From assembly GCF_028283685.1 (NCBI RefSeq), contig NZ_JAPWKF010000008.1, positions 186,001 through 250,000 on the forward strand: DNA of 64,000 nt, read 5' to 3'. Below, one piece after another: positions 1-8,593 of this stretch; position 1 is the first letter of the stretch, and each line of letters begins with the position of its first letter. The position numbers and the translations under genes were made by a program. The notes under the pieces are model-generated. The model was not told the DNA's origin, did no database searches, and saw nothing but the letters and a program-made list of their open reading frames with translations. The DNA comes from Edaphobacter sp. (lineage in GTDB: Bacteria; Acidobacteriota; Terriglobia; Terriglobales; Acidobacteriaceae).

Positions 1-121
1 CCTGTTCGGCGCTCATCTGGCGTTGGCTTTCAGCGAAGACGAATCCCAGTGCATCGGCGCCGAGTTCAGCGGCGAGAAGGGCATCGTCAAGGTTGGTGTT
101 GGCGCAGATCTTAACCCACAT
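1..121 (-). CDS. trpF: Phosphoribosylanthranilate isomerase, N-terminal part (cut by window edge)
   Basis: Reading leftward from the ATG at 121 gives [20 protein letters not shown] and continues [17 protein letters not shown], the typical first beta-alpha unit of TrpF (KICxxT...A...GAxxxGFVFxxxSxR). The enzyme isomerises phosphoribosylanthranilate to CdRP in tryptophan synthesis. It starts 5 bp after the trpC stop, so the two are almost certainly co-transcribed and possibly translationally coupled. About 40 residues are visible; the rest lies outside the window. Confidence 0.9.
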   Translation of the reverse strand, partial: MWVKICANTNLDDALLAAELGADALGFVFAESQRQMSAEQ

Positions 122-126
122 GTCGG

Positions 127-930
127 TTAGAACTCGCTCGCGTAGTCGCGGTCAAGCAGCAGGGCGAGCGTTCCCGCGGGGTCGGGTTGCCGCATAAGCG
201 TCTCGCCGATCAGGAAGCCGTGATAGCCCACCTCGCGCAGCAGGCGGATATCCTCTGCAGTGCGAAGTCCGCTCTCGGCTACCTTGACGGTTTCGGCAGG
301 CATCACCGAGACCAGCTCAGGCAGCAGCTCCGGATGCATGGTGAAGGTGCGCAGGTCGCGGCTATTGACGCCGATCATGTCGAAGCCGAGGTCGATGGCG
401 CGATCCAGCTCGGCGCGGTCGTGCACTTCGCAGAGGACGTCGAGGCCCATCTGTACTGCCTCATCGCGCAGGTCGCTGAGCGTCTGGTCCTCGTGCGCGG
501 CGACGATCAGCAGGATGCAGTCGGCCCCATAAGCGCGGGCTTCGAGGATCTGGAAGGGGTCGAGCATGAAGTCCTTGCGCAGGCAGGGAATGCTGACGAC
601 CGAGGACGCGGCCTCGAGGTCGGCGAGCGATCCCTGAAAGAACTCCTGGTCGGTGAGCACCGAGAGGCAGGCAGCGCCGTTTTCGGCGAATCCCTTGGCC
701 AGCGTCGCAGGGTGAAACTCGGCGCGGATCAGTCCGCGGGAGGGGGAGGCCTTTTTTATCTCGGAGATAATGGCCGGCCCTGTTGCTGCGACCTCGCGCA
801 TGCGGGAGATAAATCCTCGCGGAGTGTGAGAGGCAGCTTTACGCTCTAGTGCGGCGATGTCTGCGGAGGCCTTGCGGGCGTTCACTTCCAGCAGGGTATG
901 GGCGAGGATCTGATCAAGCTGCGTCGGCAT
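127..930 (-). CDS. trpC: Indole-3-glycerol-phosphate synthase
   Basis: A 267-residue protein of normal TrpC length. Family landmarks are visible in order: [12 protein letters not shown] (catalytic Lys and phosphate site), [50 protein letters not shown] and VAESGLRT, ending with the GFLIGETLM phosphate loop. It closes the indole ring from CdRP, the step after TrpF, whose gene follows 5 bp downstream. No strong Shine-Dalgarno is seen before the ATG at 930. Upstream trp genes are not adjacent; a tRNA-Leu gene lies on that side. Confidence 0.96.
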   Translation of the reverse strand: MPTQLDQILAHTLLEVNARKASADIAALERKAASHTPRGFISRMREVAATGPAIISEIKKASPSRGLIRAEFHPATLAKGFAENGAACLSVLTDQEFFQGSLADLEAASSVVSIPCLRKDFMLDPFQILEARAYGADCILLIVAAHEDQTLSDLRDEAVQMGLDVLCEVHDRAELDRAIDLGFDMIGVNSRDLRTFTMHPELLPELVSVMPAETVKVAESGLRTAEDIRLLREVGYHGFLIGETLMRQPDPAGTLALLLDRDYASEF

Positions 931-1006
931 GCGGTATCCCGGGCGGACCGTTGTGGAGCGCCCTCTTTAGATATTAGCTGATGCGGCGACTGGGGGCTTA
1001 AATGCC

Positions 1007-1032
1007 AAAAGGAGCGCATCGCGCTCCTTTTT
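1007..1032 (-). terminator. Intrinsic terminator after tRNA-Leu
   Basis: A perfect 7-bp GGAGCGC/GCGCTCC stem with a 3-nt loop is flanked by A and T runs on both sides, so it can act in either direction. On the minus strand it lies 14 nt past the tRNA-Leu 3' end and ends in TTTT. Confidence 0.8.
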
Positions 1033-1046
1033 CAATAAATCTTTTA

Positions 1047-1133
1047 TGGTGCCGAAGGGGGGACTCGAACCCCCACACCCTTGCGAGTACATGGACCTGA
1101 ACCATGCGCGTCTGCCAATTCCGCCACTTCGGC
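1047..1133 (-). tRNA. tRNA-Leu(CAG)
   Basis: The minus strand folds as a class II tRNA. The acceptor is GCCGAAG/CTTCGGC, the anticodon stem CATGG/CCATG encloses loop TTCAGGT (anticodon CAG), a long variable arm follows, and the T-arm contains GGGGGTTCGAGTCCCCC. The 3' CCA is encoded. Length is 87 nt with CCA, as expected for tRNA-Leu. Confidence 0.97.
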
Positions 1134-1303
1134 AACGGTCGTACACGCCCTGCCAGTAAGGCTGAACACTGTAACCGCGAGACTTTAGTCTTTCAAAAAC
1201 CGGACCCAATGTCAATGCAGCTGAAGTCCGCGGGTATCCTCAGAGAGAAGCCAAACTCCCGGTTGGAATTTGCGTCTACTTGGTTTGAGAGTGAACAGGA
1301 CCC

Positions 1304-1573
1304 ATGAAAGAACAGATGAAGTCAGCAAAAACTCCTGCCGCTGTGCCTGCGGTGGAGACGATCCCCGCAGACCTTGCCCTTGAGGTTCGCAAGCTGGTGC
1401 ACGACCTGAGCAATTCGCTCGAAGTCATCGTACAGACCAGCTATCTTCTGGGAACCCTGGATATGAAAGAACCGGGTTCGGAGTGGCTGCGCTTGATGGA
1501 CGACGGTGTCCGTCGCGCCATGGAGACCAATCTGTCGCTGCGCGAGTTTATGAAGACCCACGCGCAGCGTTGA
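1304..1573 (+). CDS. Small stand-alone H-box (DHp-like) protein
   Basis: An 89-residue protein whose central segment LVHDLSNSLEVIVQTSYLLG resembles the H-box helix of histidine kinases (HD-x-x-N around a phosphorylatable His, here His33), followed by a second predicted helix. There is no ATPase domain and no membrane segment. Its 3' end faces the 3' end of a response regulator gene 13 bp away. By inference it could be a dimerisation/phosphotransfer stub or decoy for a kinase or receiver. The family is not one I can name and the function is unproven. Confidence 0.6.
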   Translation: MKEQMKSAKTPAAVPAVETIPADLALEVRKLVHDLSNSLEVIVQTSYLLGTLDMKEPGSEWLRLMDDGVRRAMETNLSLREFMKTHAQR

Positions 1574-1586
1574 GTTAGCGCAGAGT

Positions 1587-2237
1587 TCAGGCCTTGCCGC
1601 GAGTCCGGGCTGCGGCCTTGGCTGGCTTCTTCGCCGCGCCGGCAGGCTTGGTGGCCTTGATCGGCTTCTTCGTAACGGCCGCTTTCTTGGGAACGGCGGT
1701 CTTTTTCGTCTTGGATTGAGCGGTCCTCTTTGTTGGGGCCGTCTTCTTTGCGCCAGCAGTCTTTATTGGAACAGTCTTCTTCGCGTTGCGAGCAGCCTTC
1801 TTCGCGACTATCGCCTTCTTCGCCTTTGCGGGAGCTGCGGCTTTGGCGGCGGCAGGCAGGGTGGCCAGCTTGCGGGTGTGCGTCTCTAATAGCTGATCGA
1901 TCTGCTCCAGCAGGCGGCGCGTGTGCATCGGCTTCACCAGCATGTGATCGGCTCCCAGCTCCTGCCAGTCCTCATCAGCCATGGGGAAGGCTGTGAGCAG
2001 GGCGACGGCCGGGTGATAGGTGGCGGTGCGTGCGGCGGCGATCACTTCTGCGCCTGCCTGGTCGTTTTCCATGCGCATGTCCGTGATGACCATGTGGTAC
2101 TCGTGGGAGCGCAGCTTCAGGCGGCCCTCTCGCGCGGACGCGGCGGTGTCGACATCGAAGCCGTTAATCTCAAGCACGGCCTTGAGCGTCAGCAGTACCG
2201 CAACTTCATCATCCACGAGCAATACACGACGCTTCAT
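1587..2237 (-). CDS. Response regulator receiver with Lys/Ala-rich histone H1-like tail
   Basis: The ATG at 2237 was chosen because AAGGAG lies 7 bp upstream; the frame extends further but has no better site. Residues 1-120 are a CheY-like receiver: acidic pair Asp9-Asp10, phosphoacceptor Asp53 (VITDMRM), Thr82, and Lys102 (LVKP). Residues about 127-216 are almost entirely Ala, Lys, Pro and Thr in KKTA/PAKK repeats, like bacterial H1-type DNA-binding tails. No output domain of a usual class is present. By inference, phosphorylation could modulate a nonspecific nucleic-acid-binding tail. It converges on the H-box protein at 1304-1573. Confidence 0.85.
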   Translation of the reverse strand: MKRRVLLVDDEVAVLLTLKAVLEINGFDVDTAASAREGRLKLRSHEYHMVITDMRMENDQAGAEVIAAARTATYHPAVALLTAFPMADEDWQELGADHMLVKPMHTRRLLEQIDQLLETHTRKLATLPAAAKAAAPAKAKKAIVAKKAARNAKKTVPIKTAGAKKTAPTKRTAQSKTKKTAVPKKAAVTKKPIKATKPAGAAKKPAKAAARTRGKA

Positions 2238-2632
2238 ACACCGTCTCCTTGGAGGGAAAGAACCTGATAAAAGCTTGGAATTTGCGAGATACACCCACGG
2301 TTAAACGCACCCGCGATCCTTACGATACATGAGAACGATACATGAGATGGCCACTCGAAGTTGTTTCCCTCGCCTGCGAGGACAACAGCTGTCGGTACAC
2401 CGGTCGGACGGTCTATCTTCCGTCTTTTCTGCTCATCCGTCCCGGCAAAACGGAGCGGAAGTTCGGGCCAATATGGCGGAACTCCTTGTCGCGATGTTTC
2501 CCTGGCGGCCTACATCGTTCCGTGAAGGTCCTGCATCCCAAGGAATGTTATACTTTTGTGTGCGGCGCCCCTGCCAAACATAGGGCCCGAAACCCATAAC
2601 ATTTACGCATGGCGAGCTTGAATGCCCGCTGT
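2238..2632. other. Divergent intergenic region between response regulator and infC
   Basis: About 400 bp without a convincing gene. It holds a 13-bp tandem duplication (ACGATACATGAGA, twice, 2322-2347) and a TATACT hexamer at 2549-2554 that could be the infC -10 box, though no good -35 is spaced for it. The infC leader would then be about 80 nt. No riboswitch or attenuator structure was recognised. Confidence 0.4.
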
Positions 2633-2645
2633 GGAGGCAAATATT
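2633..2645 (+). promoter_or_regulatory. Shine-Dalgarno and AUU start codon of infC
   Basis: GGAGG at 2633-2637 is followed after 5 nt by ATT at 2643, in frame with infC. The in-frame ATG at 2622 has no Shine-Dalgarno. An AUU start is the known basis of infC autoregulation in E. coli, where IF-3 itself discriminates against non-canonical starts. Confidence 0.7.
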
Positions 2646-3242
2646 CCACCGATCGATAAGCGCTCTGCCAAGTCATTTATTCGCACCAACGAACGGATCC
2701 GCGCCCGCGAAGTCCGTGTCATCGACGAGAGTGGGGAACAGTTGGGCGTCATGGCCCCCTTCGATGCCCTGAAGATTGCTCGTGAGCGCTCTCTGGATTT
2801 GGTTGAGATCTCTCCGAATGCCGTCCCCCCCGTCTGCAAGATTCAGGACTATGGAAAGTTCCTGTACGAGAAGGACAAGAGCGATCGCGCGGCGCGCAAG
2901 AAGCAGAAGGTCATCGTCATCAAGGAAGTGAAGTTCTCCGTTACGGTAGACGAGCACGACTACCAAACGAAGAAGAATATGGCTGTACGCTTCCTGGGCG
3001 AGGGCGACAAGGTGAAGGCCTCGCTTCGCTTCAAGGGACGCCAGATGGCGCACCGCGATCTCGGCTACAAGATCATCAACCGACTCATCCAGGACATCGG
3101 TGAGGCCGGCGTCGTTGAGTTCATGCCGCGCATGGAAGGCACCACGCTGCACGCCATTCTCGCGCCATCGAAGAAGGCCGAGCCTGCTCCGAAGAAGGTT
3201 GTGCCAGCTGCTGAAACCGCACCTGCGGTCGCTGAGGCATAA
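2643..3242 (+). CDS. infC: Translation initiation factor IF-3
   Basis: The protein carries both IF-3 domains: an N-domain (IRTNERIRAREVRVIDESG...PVCKIQDYGKFLYE), a Lys-rich linker helix, and a C-domain (VKASLRFKGRQMAH...GVVEFMPRMEGTTLHAILAP). It binds the 30S subunit, prevents premature 50S joining and checks start-codon pairing. With the AUU start at 2643 it has 199 residues; an ATG 21 nt upstream is less likely. A short Ala/Pro/Glu-rich tail extends past the usual end. rpmI and rplT, its common partners, do not follow; a terminator does. Confidence 0.95.
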   Translation: MPPIDKRSAKSFIRTNERIRAREVRVIDESGEQLGVMAPFDALKIARERSLDLVEISPNAVPPVCKIQDYGKFLYEKDKSDRAARKKQKVIVIKEVKFSVTVDEHDYQTKKNMAVRFLGEGDKVKASLRFKGRQMAHRDLGYKIINRLIQDIGEAGVVEFMPRMEGTTLHAILAPSKKAEPAPKKVVPAAETAPAVAEA

Positions 3243-3267
3243 GGCTCTCGAACACGCAAAGACACCG

Positions 3268-3298
3268 AAGGCTCCCCGCGAAGGGAGCCTTTCATTTT
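3268..3298 (+). terminator. Intrinsic terminator of infC
   Basis: A 9-bp AAGGCTCCC/GGGAGCCTT stem with a short GC-rich loop is followed by TTCATTTT, 25 bp after the infC stop. Confidence 0.8.
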
Positions 3299-3344
3299 GG
3301 TGGTGTCCTTTGAGAGAACCTAGGAGAGCAATTAGTTTTCTTTC

Positions 3345-3503
3345 TTAGCGCTGTCGTGCCTGTGTGACGTGCACATGCGCCTTAGGAGCGCGATCGTGTA
3401 CGACCGGGGTACGAGTAGAGCGTGGCGTGGCCTGTCCTGGCTGCGCCAAAGCGAAAACAGGGCTGAACGCCAGAAGTATGGCCATGGAAATTTTCAGTCT
3501 CAT
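3345..3503 (-). CDS. Small secreted protein (52 aa)
   Basis: The minus strand encodes MRLKISMAILLAFSPVFALA, a complete signal peptide with a likely cut after ALA, followed by about 32 residues rich in Thr, Arg, His and Pro (QPGQATPRSTRTPVV... HVHVTQARQR). A purine-rich AAAGGGG precedes the ATG by 8 nt. The mature peptide is basic and has no Cys. No family is recognised. The overlapping plus-strand frame has neither a signal nor a ribosome site. Confidence 0.6.
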   Translation of the reverse strand: MRLKISMAILLAFSPVFALAQPGQATPRSTRTPVVHDRAPKAHVHVTQARQR

Positions 3504-3687
3504 ACAAACGACCCCTTTCCGTTTCCATCTATCTGACGCGCTGGCACCGTGCCCGGATTCACATTACTGACCGTGCCGGGCTTGAGTGCTCGCACACCCT
3601 CAGCACATGCAGTATGGGCCTTAAATGGCGAAAATGAACCACCCATTTTGGTACACCCCGGTAGCTATTTGGTTACCGGGCAGCTGA

Positions 3688-5796
3688 TTACGAAACGGTG
3701 ATGGAGGCCGCTATCCTCAGCGTAATCAACAGAAAAGCATACTGATCTACGACCAGGTCGACGCGCTTGGAGAGCGGCATGCCGCCGCCGTGGCCGGCCC
3801 GCGTCTCCACCCGGATGAGGATCGGGTTGGCGCCTGCCTGCGCAGCCTGCAGCGCGGCAGCGTACTTGAAGCTGTGCGCCGGAAAGACGCGGTCGTCGTG
3901 GTCGGCCGTCGTAATCAGCGTCGGCGGATACGCCGTGCCCGGCTTCACATTCTGCAACGGCGAGTAGCGATAGATCGCCTCGAACTCTGCCTCGTTCTCG
4001 CTGGGCGCGCCGTAGTCGGTCTTCCACGCCCAGCCGATGGTGAACTTGTCGAAGCGCAGCATGTCCAGCACGCCTACGGCAGGCAGCACCGCGCCGAAGA
4101 GATCGGGCCGCTGAATCTCGCAGGCCGCCACCAGCAGGCCGCCATTGCTGGCTCCGGAGATCGCAAGTCTGCCGGACATCGTGTACTTGTTGGCAATCAG
4201 CCACTCCGCCGCGGCGATGAAGTCGTCGAAGACGTTCTGCTTGTTCTGCTTCGTCCCGGCGAGATGCCAGTTCTCGCCGTACTCCCCGCCGCCGCGCAGG
4301 CTGGGTTGTGCGTACACGCCGCCCATCTCCATCCACAGCAGGTTCGACGACGAAAACTCCGGCTGCAGCGAGACGTTGAAGCCGCCATAGCCGTATAGCA
4401 TCGTGGGGTTGTTGCCATCCAGCTTGAGACCGCGTTTGTGGCTCACGAACATCGGCACCCGCGTGCCGTCCTTGCTGGTGTAGAAGATCTGCTTCGTCTC
4501 GTAGTCGGCGGGATGGAACTGCAGCTTCGGCTCGCGGTATGGCGTCGATTCGCGCGAGGCCATCTCCAGGCGATAGATCGTCGAGGGCGTCGTGAAGTTG
4601 GTGAAGAGGTAGAAGGTCTCCGTGTCCGTGCGCTTGCCGCCGAAGCCCGCCACGGTGCCGATGGCTGGCAGCGTGAGCCGCCCGATGTGATGGCCCTCCG
4701 GCGAGTGCAGTTCCACGATGTTCTGCGCGTCGGCCAGGTAGCTGGCGATCAGCGTGTTGTCGATCATGCTGACGCCGTCGAGATGATTGCGTCCCTCGGG
4801 GATGATCGTCTTCCAGTTCTCTCGCGCAAGGTCGTTGAGATCGACCTCGATTACGCGGCCGTTCGGCGCATCCAGCGTGGTGTGAATCCAGAAGCGCGTG
4901 CCGTCGTTGTCGATGGGCGAGTAAAGCGCGTCGGCCACCGACGCGATCGCGATCACCGGAGCATCCGGCTGTTGCAGATCCTTCACCGACAGCTCGTTCT
5001 TCGGGCTTGAGCCTTTCGCCTGGAGAAGAAGCAGGTAGCGGCCATCATCGGTGACGACGGCGCCCAGGTTCAGCTCGCCGTCGTCAGGACGATGGAAGAC
5101 CAGCGTGTCTTCACTCTGCGGTGTGCCCAGCTTGTGAAAGAAGACCTTGTGAAAGTAGTTGGTCGACTTCAGCGCATCGCCTTCGGGAGCATCGTAGCCC
5201 TCGTAGAAGAAGCCGCTGCCGTCCTTCAGCCACGAGGCCGAGCTGAACTTCGACCACGCGATCACATCCGGCAGATCCTTGCCTGTCGTCACGTCGCGGA
5301 CGTACCACTTCATCCAGTCCGATCCGGCATCGGCGATAGCGTAGGCCGCCAGCATGCCGTCGTCGGAGACGCTGAGGCCCGCGATCGCCACCGTGCCGTC
5401 GGCCGACATCGTGTTCGGATCGAGCAGCACGTTCGGCGTCCCGTCGAGTCCCTCCGTCCAGTAGAGGGTGTTCTGGTTCTGCAGGCCGCTGTTGTGTGAG
5501 TAGAAGTAGCGCGTGCCCTTGCGCCGTGGAACCGTGTAGCGCTCGAAGTTGATCAACTGCATCAGGCGGTCGTGCATCGCCGCACGCTCCGGCACGGCAT
5601 CCAGCACTGATCGTGTCAGCGTGTTCTCTTCTGCGATCCACGCGGCCAGCTCCGGCGCGTCGAGATCCTCCATCCAGCGATAGGGATCGGCGACCTGCAC
5701 GCCGAAGTAATCGTCCACCTGGTCGTCTTTGCGGGCCGTGGGGTAAGTGAGCTTCTGCGCGGAGGGGAGGGAAGTGTCGTCAGCGGTCATCATCAT
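3688..5796 (-). CDS. Prolyl oligopeptidase (S9A family serine peptidase)
   Basis: A 702-residue protein when started at the ATG triplet cluster at 5796; the longer frame adds an implausible N-terminus overlapping the divergent gene. It starts with YPxARKDDQVDDYFG..DPYRWMED, the S9A entry motif, then a seven-bladed propeller region and a C-terminal alpha/beta hydrolase. The catalytic triad is visible: Ser550 in GASNGG, Asp in DHDDRV (about 632-637) and His669 in RAGHGGG. It cleaves short peptides after proline. No signal peptide is seen from this start, so a cytoplasmic location is likely. The gene is monocistronic and divergent from the VWFA gene. Confidence 0.93.
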   Translation of the reverse strand: MMMTADDTSLPSAQKLTYPTARKDDQVDDYFGVQVADPYRWMEDLDAPELAAWIAEENTLTRSVLDAVPERAAMHDRLMQLINFERYTVPRRKGTRYFYSHNSGLQNQNTLYWTEGLDGTPNVLLDPNTMSADGTVAIAGLSVSDDGMLAAYAIADAGSDWMKWYVRDVTTGKDLPDVIAWSKFSSASWLKDGSGFFYEGYDAPEGDALKSTNYFHKVFFHKLGTPQSEDTLVFHRPDDGELNLGAVVTDDGRYLLLLQAKGSSPKNELSVKDLQQPDAPVIAIASVADALYSPIDNDGTRFWIHTTLDAPNGRVIEVDLNDLARENWKTIIPEGRNHLDGVSMIDNTLIASYLADAQNIVELHSPEGHHIGRLTLPAIGTVAGFGGKRTDTETFYLFTNFTTPSTIYRLEMASRESTPYREPKLQFHPADYETKQIFYTSKDGTRVPMFVSHKRGLKLDGNNPTMLYGYGGFNVSLQPEFSSSNLLWMEMGGVYAQPSLRGGGEYGENWHLAGTKQNKQNVFDDFIAAAEWLIANKYTMSGRLAISGASNGGLLVAACEIQRPDLFGAVLPAVGVLDMLRFDKFTIGWAWKTDYGAPSENEAEFEAIYRYSPLQNVKPGTAYPPTLITTADHDDRVFPAHSFKYAAALQAAQAGANPILIRVETRAGHGGGMPLSKRVDLVVDQYAFLLITLRIAASITVS

Positions 5797-5870
5797 GCGT
5801 ATCTCTGCTGGCACTATATCGTGCGGCGCAGAAGCGTGCAGGACACCGGCCTTGCCATACACTTTCGGCA

Positions 5871-6966
5871 TGGGCCTTCTCTTCCGCGCGGCTTCGTGTG
5901 GCGTCATGTTAACGGGCTGCGCCTTCGCGCAGAGTGCAGCTCCGCCACAACAGCCAGCCCCGCAGCAACAGCAGCAGCCCGACCAGCAACAACCGACCAG
6001 CCGTATACCTTGCGCTCGCAGGCCAATGTTGTGCTGGTGCCTGCCACGGTGCGCACGAAGAAGGGCGAGATCATCTATGCGCTCAAGCCCGAGCAGTTTG
6101 TCGTCGAAGACAACGGCGTGGCGCAGAAGATCCAGATGGACGAGGACACCGATTCACTCGGCCTGACGCTGGTGGTGCTGGTGCAGTGCAGCCGGAGCGC
6201 CGTCGCGCAGTATGCGCGCATCTCCGGCCTCGGCACCATGGTGGAGTCGCTGGTGGGCGGCGCTCCCCGGCAGGTCGCCGTGGCCAGCTATGGCAAAGAG
6301 GCGACCATCCTGAGCGATTTCACCGACCAGGCGGATGAATCCTCGGCAGCCCTCAAGAACCTTGAGCCCTGCGACGACAGCGAGGCCGCGACCTTCGATG
6401 CCGTCGCCTGGGCCACTGCCATGCTCGAAGAGCACAAGGACCACAACCGCCACGCCATCCTGCTCATCAGCGAGACCCGCGACCACGGCAGCCACAAGAA
6501 GCCTGCCGAGGTGATCGCCGCGCTGGGCAAGACCAACACCGTCGTCGATGCCGTCTCCTTCTCGCCCGGCAAGAGCGAGATGCTCGACAGCCTGCGCTAC
6601 GGCGGCGGCTCCGGCATGCTGGGGTTGATGGTCATGGCCGTCAACGCGGCCAAGAAGAACGCTCCCAAGACACTGGCCTCGCTCTCCGGCGGCGAATACA
6701 TCAACTTCACCACGCAGAAGGGCTTCGACAACGGCCTGCACCAGCTGGGCAACCGCATCCACAACTACTACCTGCTCAGCTTCACGCCGCAGCCGGCGGA
6801 CAACGGCCAGCCTGCGCCGGGGCTGCACAGCATCCACGTCACTGTGCCCGATTATCCCGATGCGAAGATCGACGCACGCCAGAGCTACTTCGCCGGAGCG
6901 CTCGACGGCGCATCGACGGACGTGCCGGATACTCCAGACCCGCCGAATTCTCCGGGACCAAGGTAG
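5871..6966 (+). pseudogene. Secreted VWFA-related protein, frame-broken in Gln-rich linker
   Basis: The ATG at 5871 opens MGLLFRAASCGVMLTGCAFA, a clear signal peptide, then a Pro/Gln linker. The conserved body (TLRSQANVVLVPATVRTKKG, then a von Willebrand A-like fold with LTLVVLVQCSRSA, HAILLISETRDHG and ISFTPQPADNG-type end) lies in the -1 frame. The switch falls within about 5950-6000, in a CAG/CAA-rich stretch. The body matches the 'VWFA-related Acidobacterial domain' type, whose function is unknown. The intact product would be about 364 residues. Either a base is missing through mutation or read error, or the repeat is a slippage site. Confidence 0.8.
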
Positions 6967-6983
6967 CGCAACCCAGCGCAAAG

Positions 6984-7019
6984 AGAACGGCCGTCCCGTG
7001 TAACCGGAACGGCCGTTCT
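6984..7019. terminator. Bidirectional terminator between convergent genes
   Basis: GAACGGCCGT and ACGGCCGTTC form a strong stem around a 14-nt loop, with CTTCTGTTC on the plus side. It separates the VWFA gene (+) from the LysM gene (-). Confidence 0.7.
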
Positions 7020-7033
7020 TCTGTTCAAAACGA

Positions 7034-7426
7034 TTAGTCGAGAGGCGGAAGGTTGATCGTAGCGCCTGCAGAGATCTTGTCCGGGTTGGCGATACCGTTG
7101 TGCGACGCAATCTCTCCGTACTTGTTCGCGTCGCCGTAGAACAGCTTGCTGATCTTCGAGAGGCTATCGCCCGACTTGATCGTGTACGGCTGATCGTCGC
7201 CACCGGTGGTTGCGATCTCATGCTTCAGATCGGCGTAGGTCGGGTCGGCCTTTTTGATCGCGTCCCATACGCGGTTCGCGACGACCTTTGAAGGCACGCT
7301 CGCCTTGATGTGAAGCTGCTCCCCGGCCAGGTCGACTGCTTCGACCTTCGCACCATACTCACCGAAGCTTTCGATCGTGGAGATGACGCCGCTGTACTTC
7401 GATTTAAGCTGTTCCAGATCAGCCAT
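7034..7426 (-). CDS. BON-LysM protein, Kbp/YgaU-like
   Basis: The start is the ATG at 7426, preceded by AAGGAG at 5-6 nt. Residues about 1-75 resemble a BON-type fold (YGAKVEAVDLAGEQLHIKAS... VWDAIKKADP) and residues about 80-130 are a LysM domain (YTIKSGDSLSKISKLFYGDANKY... INLPPLD). This order matches E. coli YgaU/Kbp, a soluble potassium-binding protein, but it is shorter and lacks a signal peptide. By family comparison it may bind K+ or peptidoglycan; neither is shown. It lies downstream of a YidB-like gene on the same strand, 58 bp apart. Confidence 0.85.
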   Translation of the reverse strand: MADLEQLKSKYSGVISTIESFGEYGAKVEAVDLAGEQLHIKASVPSKVVANRVWDAIKKADPTYADLKHEIATTGGDDQPYTIKSGDSLSKISKLFYGDANKYGEIASHNGIANPDKISAGATINLPPLD

Positions 7427-7484
7427 AGATTCTCCTTCATCGCCGGAGCGTTTCCGGCTTGGGTTTGAGGGTTGCTGTTTTGGC

Positions 7485-7913
7485 TTACGAGATAAACTTG
7501 CCGAGGATCTGCTGCGCCAGTCCGCCCATGCCGCCCTGTTCCGTCGTGGCGGTTGCCGTGGCGGTGTTGCCGTTCGCAGCGAAGTGCTGAACGACCATGG
7601 GAAGGATGATGGCGAGCGCCGAGCTGACCACTGCGGGCGAGACACCCGCGTGCTCTGCCGTTTTTTCAATCAGACCAGTGGAACCGAGACCCTGCTCCAC
7701 CTGCTCCGGAGTGGCTGTGGCGGCCTGTCCGTTCATCCAGCTGCCGATGTGGTCAGCCATGCCGTTGGACTTCAGGCTCGCCAGCACGCCCTCGATGCCC
7801 TCTGGATGCGCCGTCAGCGCCTGGATAAACCCTCCGGCCACCTTGGCCTGGTCTCCCTGTGATGCGTCCCCTGCCTGCCCTGCGAGCTGCGAAATCGTGT
7901 CGAGTATTCCCAT
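7485..7913 (-). CDS. YidB-like DUF937 protein
   Basis: A 142-residue protein starting MGILDTISQLAGQ, with a repeated amphipathic helical pattern (NGMADHIGSWMNGQ... TPEQVEQGLG... EKTAEHAGVSPAVVSSALAIILP) typical of the YidB/DUF937 family. These are abundant small cytosolic proteins of unknown role. GGAGAA sits 5-6 nt before the ATG. The C-terminus is Gly/Gln/Thr-rich. It is probably co-transcribed with the LysM gene downstream. Confidence 0.85.
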   Translation of the reverse strand: MGILDTISQLAGQAGDASQGDQAKVAGGFIQALTAHPEGIEGVLASLKSNGMADHIGSWMNGQAATATPEQVEQGLGSTGLIEKTAEHAGVSPAVVSSALAIILPMVVQHFAANGNTATATATTEQGGMGGLAQQILGKFIS

Positions 7914-8151
7914 CGTCGTTCTCCTCGCGTTTCGTTTTTAATTAGTTGCCGCTGGCCGGAATCATAGTCCGAGCGCAGGGCACTCATGTTACCCCATCGC
8001 AAATTCTGCTGGTTTGACGTTGGAGGCGGCCAACGGCCCGCCGGGTTGGCCGCAACAGTTTGCATACCGCGAACTTATGCGCCCTCGTGGGGCGTTTGCT
8101 CTCTCTTGGGATACGTATGCGCCTCGCCTGGGGTGACGGTAGACTGGCAGC

Positions 8152-8547
8152 ATGAGCGATTCAAAGACAGCCATCTCGACCACAGAGGCCCCTGCGGCCA
8201 TCGGACCCTACTCGCAGGCCGTGCGCGTGGGCAGCACCCTGTATACCTCCGGGCAGATAGCCCTGGACCCGGCGACCGGCCAGGTCGTCGACGGCGGCAT
8301 CGAGGCCCAGACCACTCGCGTCTGCGAAAACCTGAAGGGAGTGCTTACTGCGGCCGGCGTTGACTTCACCCGCGTCGTCAAAACCACCGTCTTCCTCAAG
8401 AGCATGGCAGACTTTGCTGCGATGAACGCCATCTACGCCACTTACTTCGCGCCTGCGGGCGCTGTTGCTCCCGCGCGCTCCACCGTCGCCGTCGCCCAGC
8501 TGCCCAAGGATGTGCTGGTCGAGATCGAGGTCATCGCCACGCTGTAA
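8152..8547 (+). CDS. ridA: RidA family reactive imine deaminase
   Basis: A 131-residue protein with the full Rid signature: APAAIGPYSQAVRVG, LYTSGQIALDP, QTTRVCENLKGVL and the C-terminal PARSTVAVAQLPKDVLVEIEVIA, including the substrate Arg (ARS) and Glu (EIE). RidA hydrolyses enamine/imine intermediates made by PLP enzymes, protecting them from damage. It is cytosolic and acts as a trimer in known members. It lies 46 bp upstream of msrB and may share a transcript with it. Confidence 0.93.
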   Translation: MSDSKTAISTTEAPAAIGPYSQAVRVGSTLYTSGQIALDPATGQVVDGGIEAQTTRVCENLKGVLTAAGVDFTRVVKTTVFLKSMADFAAMNAIYATYFAPAGAVAPARSTVAVAQLPKDVLVEIEVIATL

Positions 8548-8593
8548 CCGTGCAGCCTGCTACACCATCTAATCGTCAGAAGACGGGGGAGAG

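Noticed and set aside
967..1215. 82-aa frame across tRNA-Leu
   Set aside because: It lies within a structured tRNA gene and its terminator.
3364..3570. 68-aa plus-strand frame
   Set aside because: No signal or ribosome site; the minus-strand small secreted protein explains the region better.
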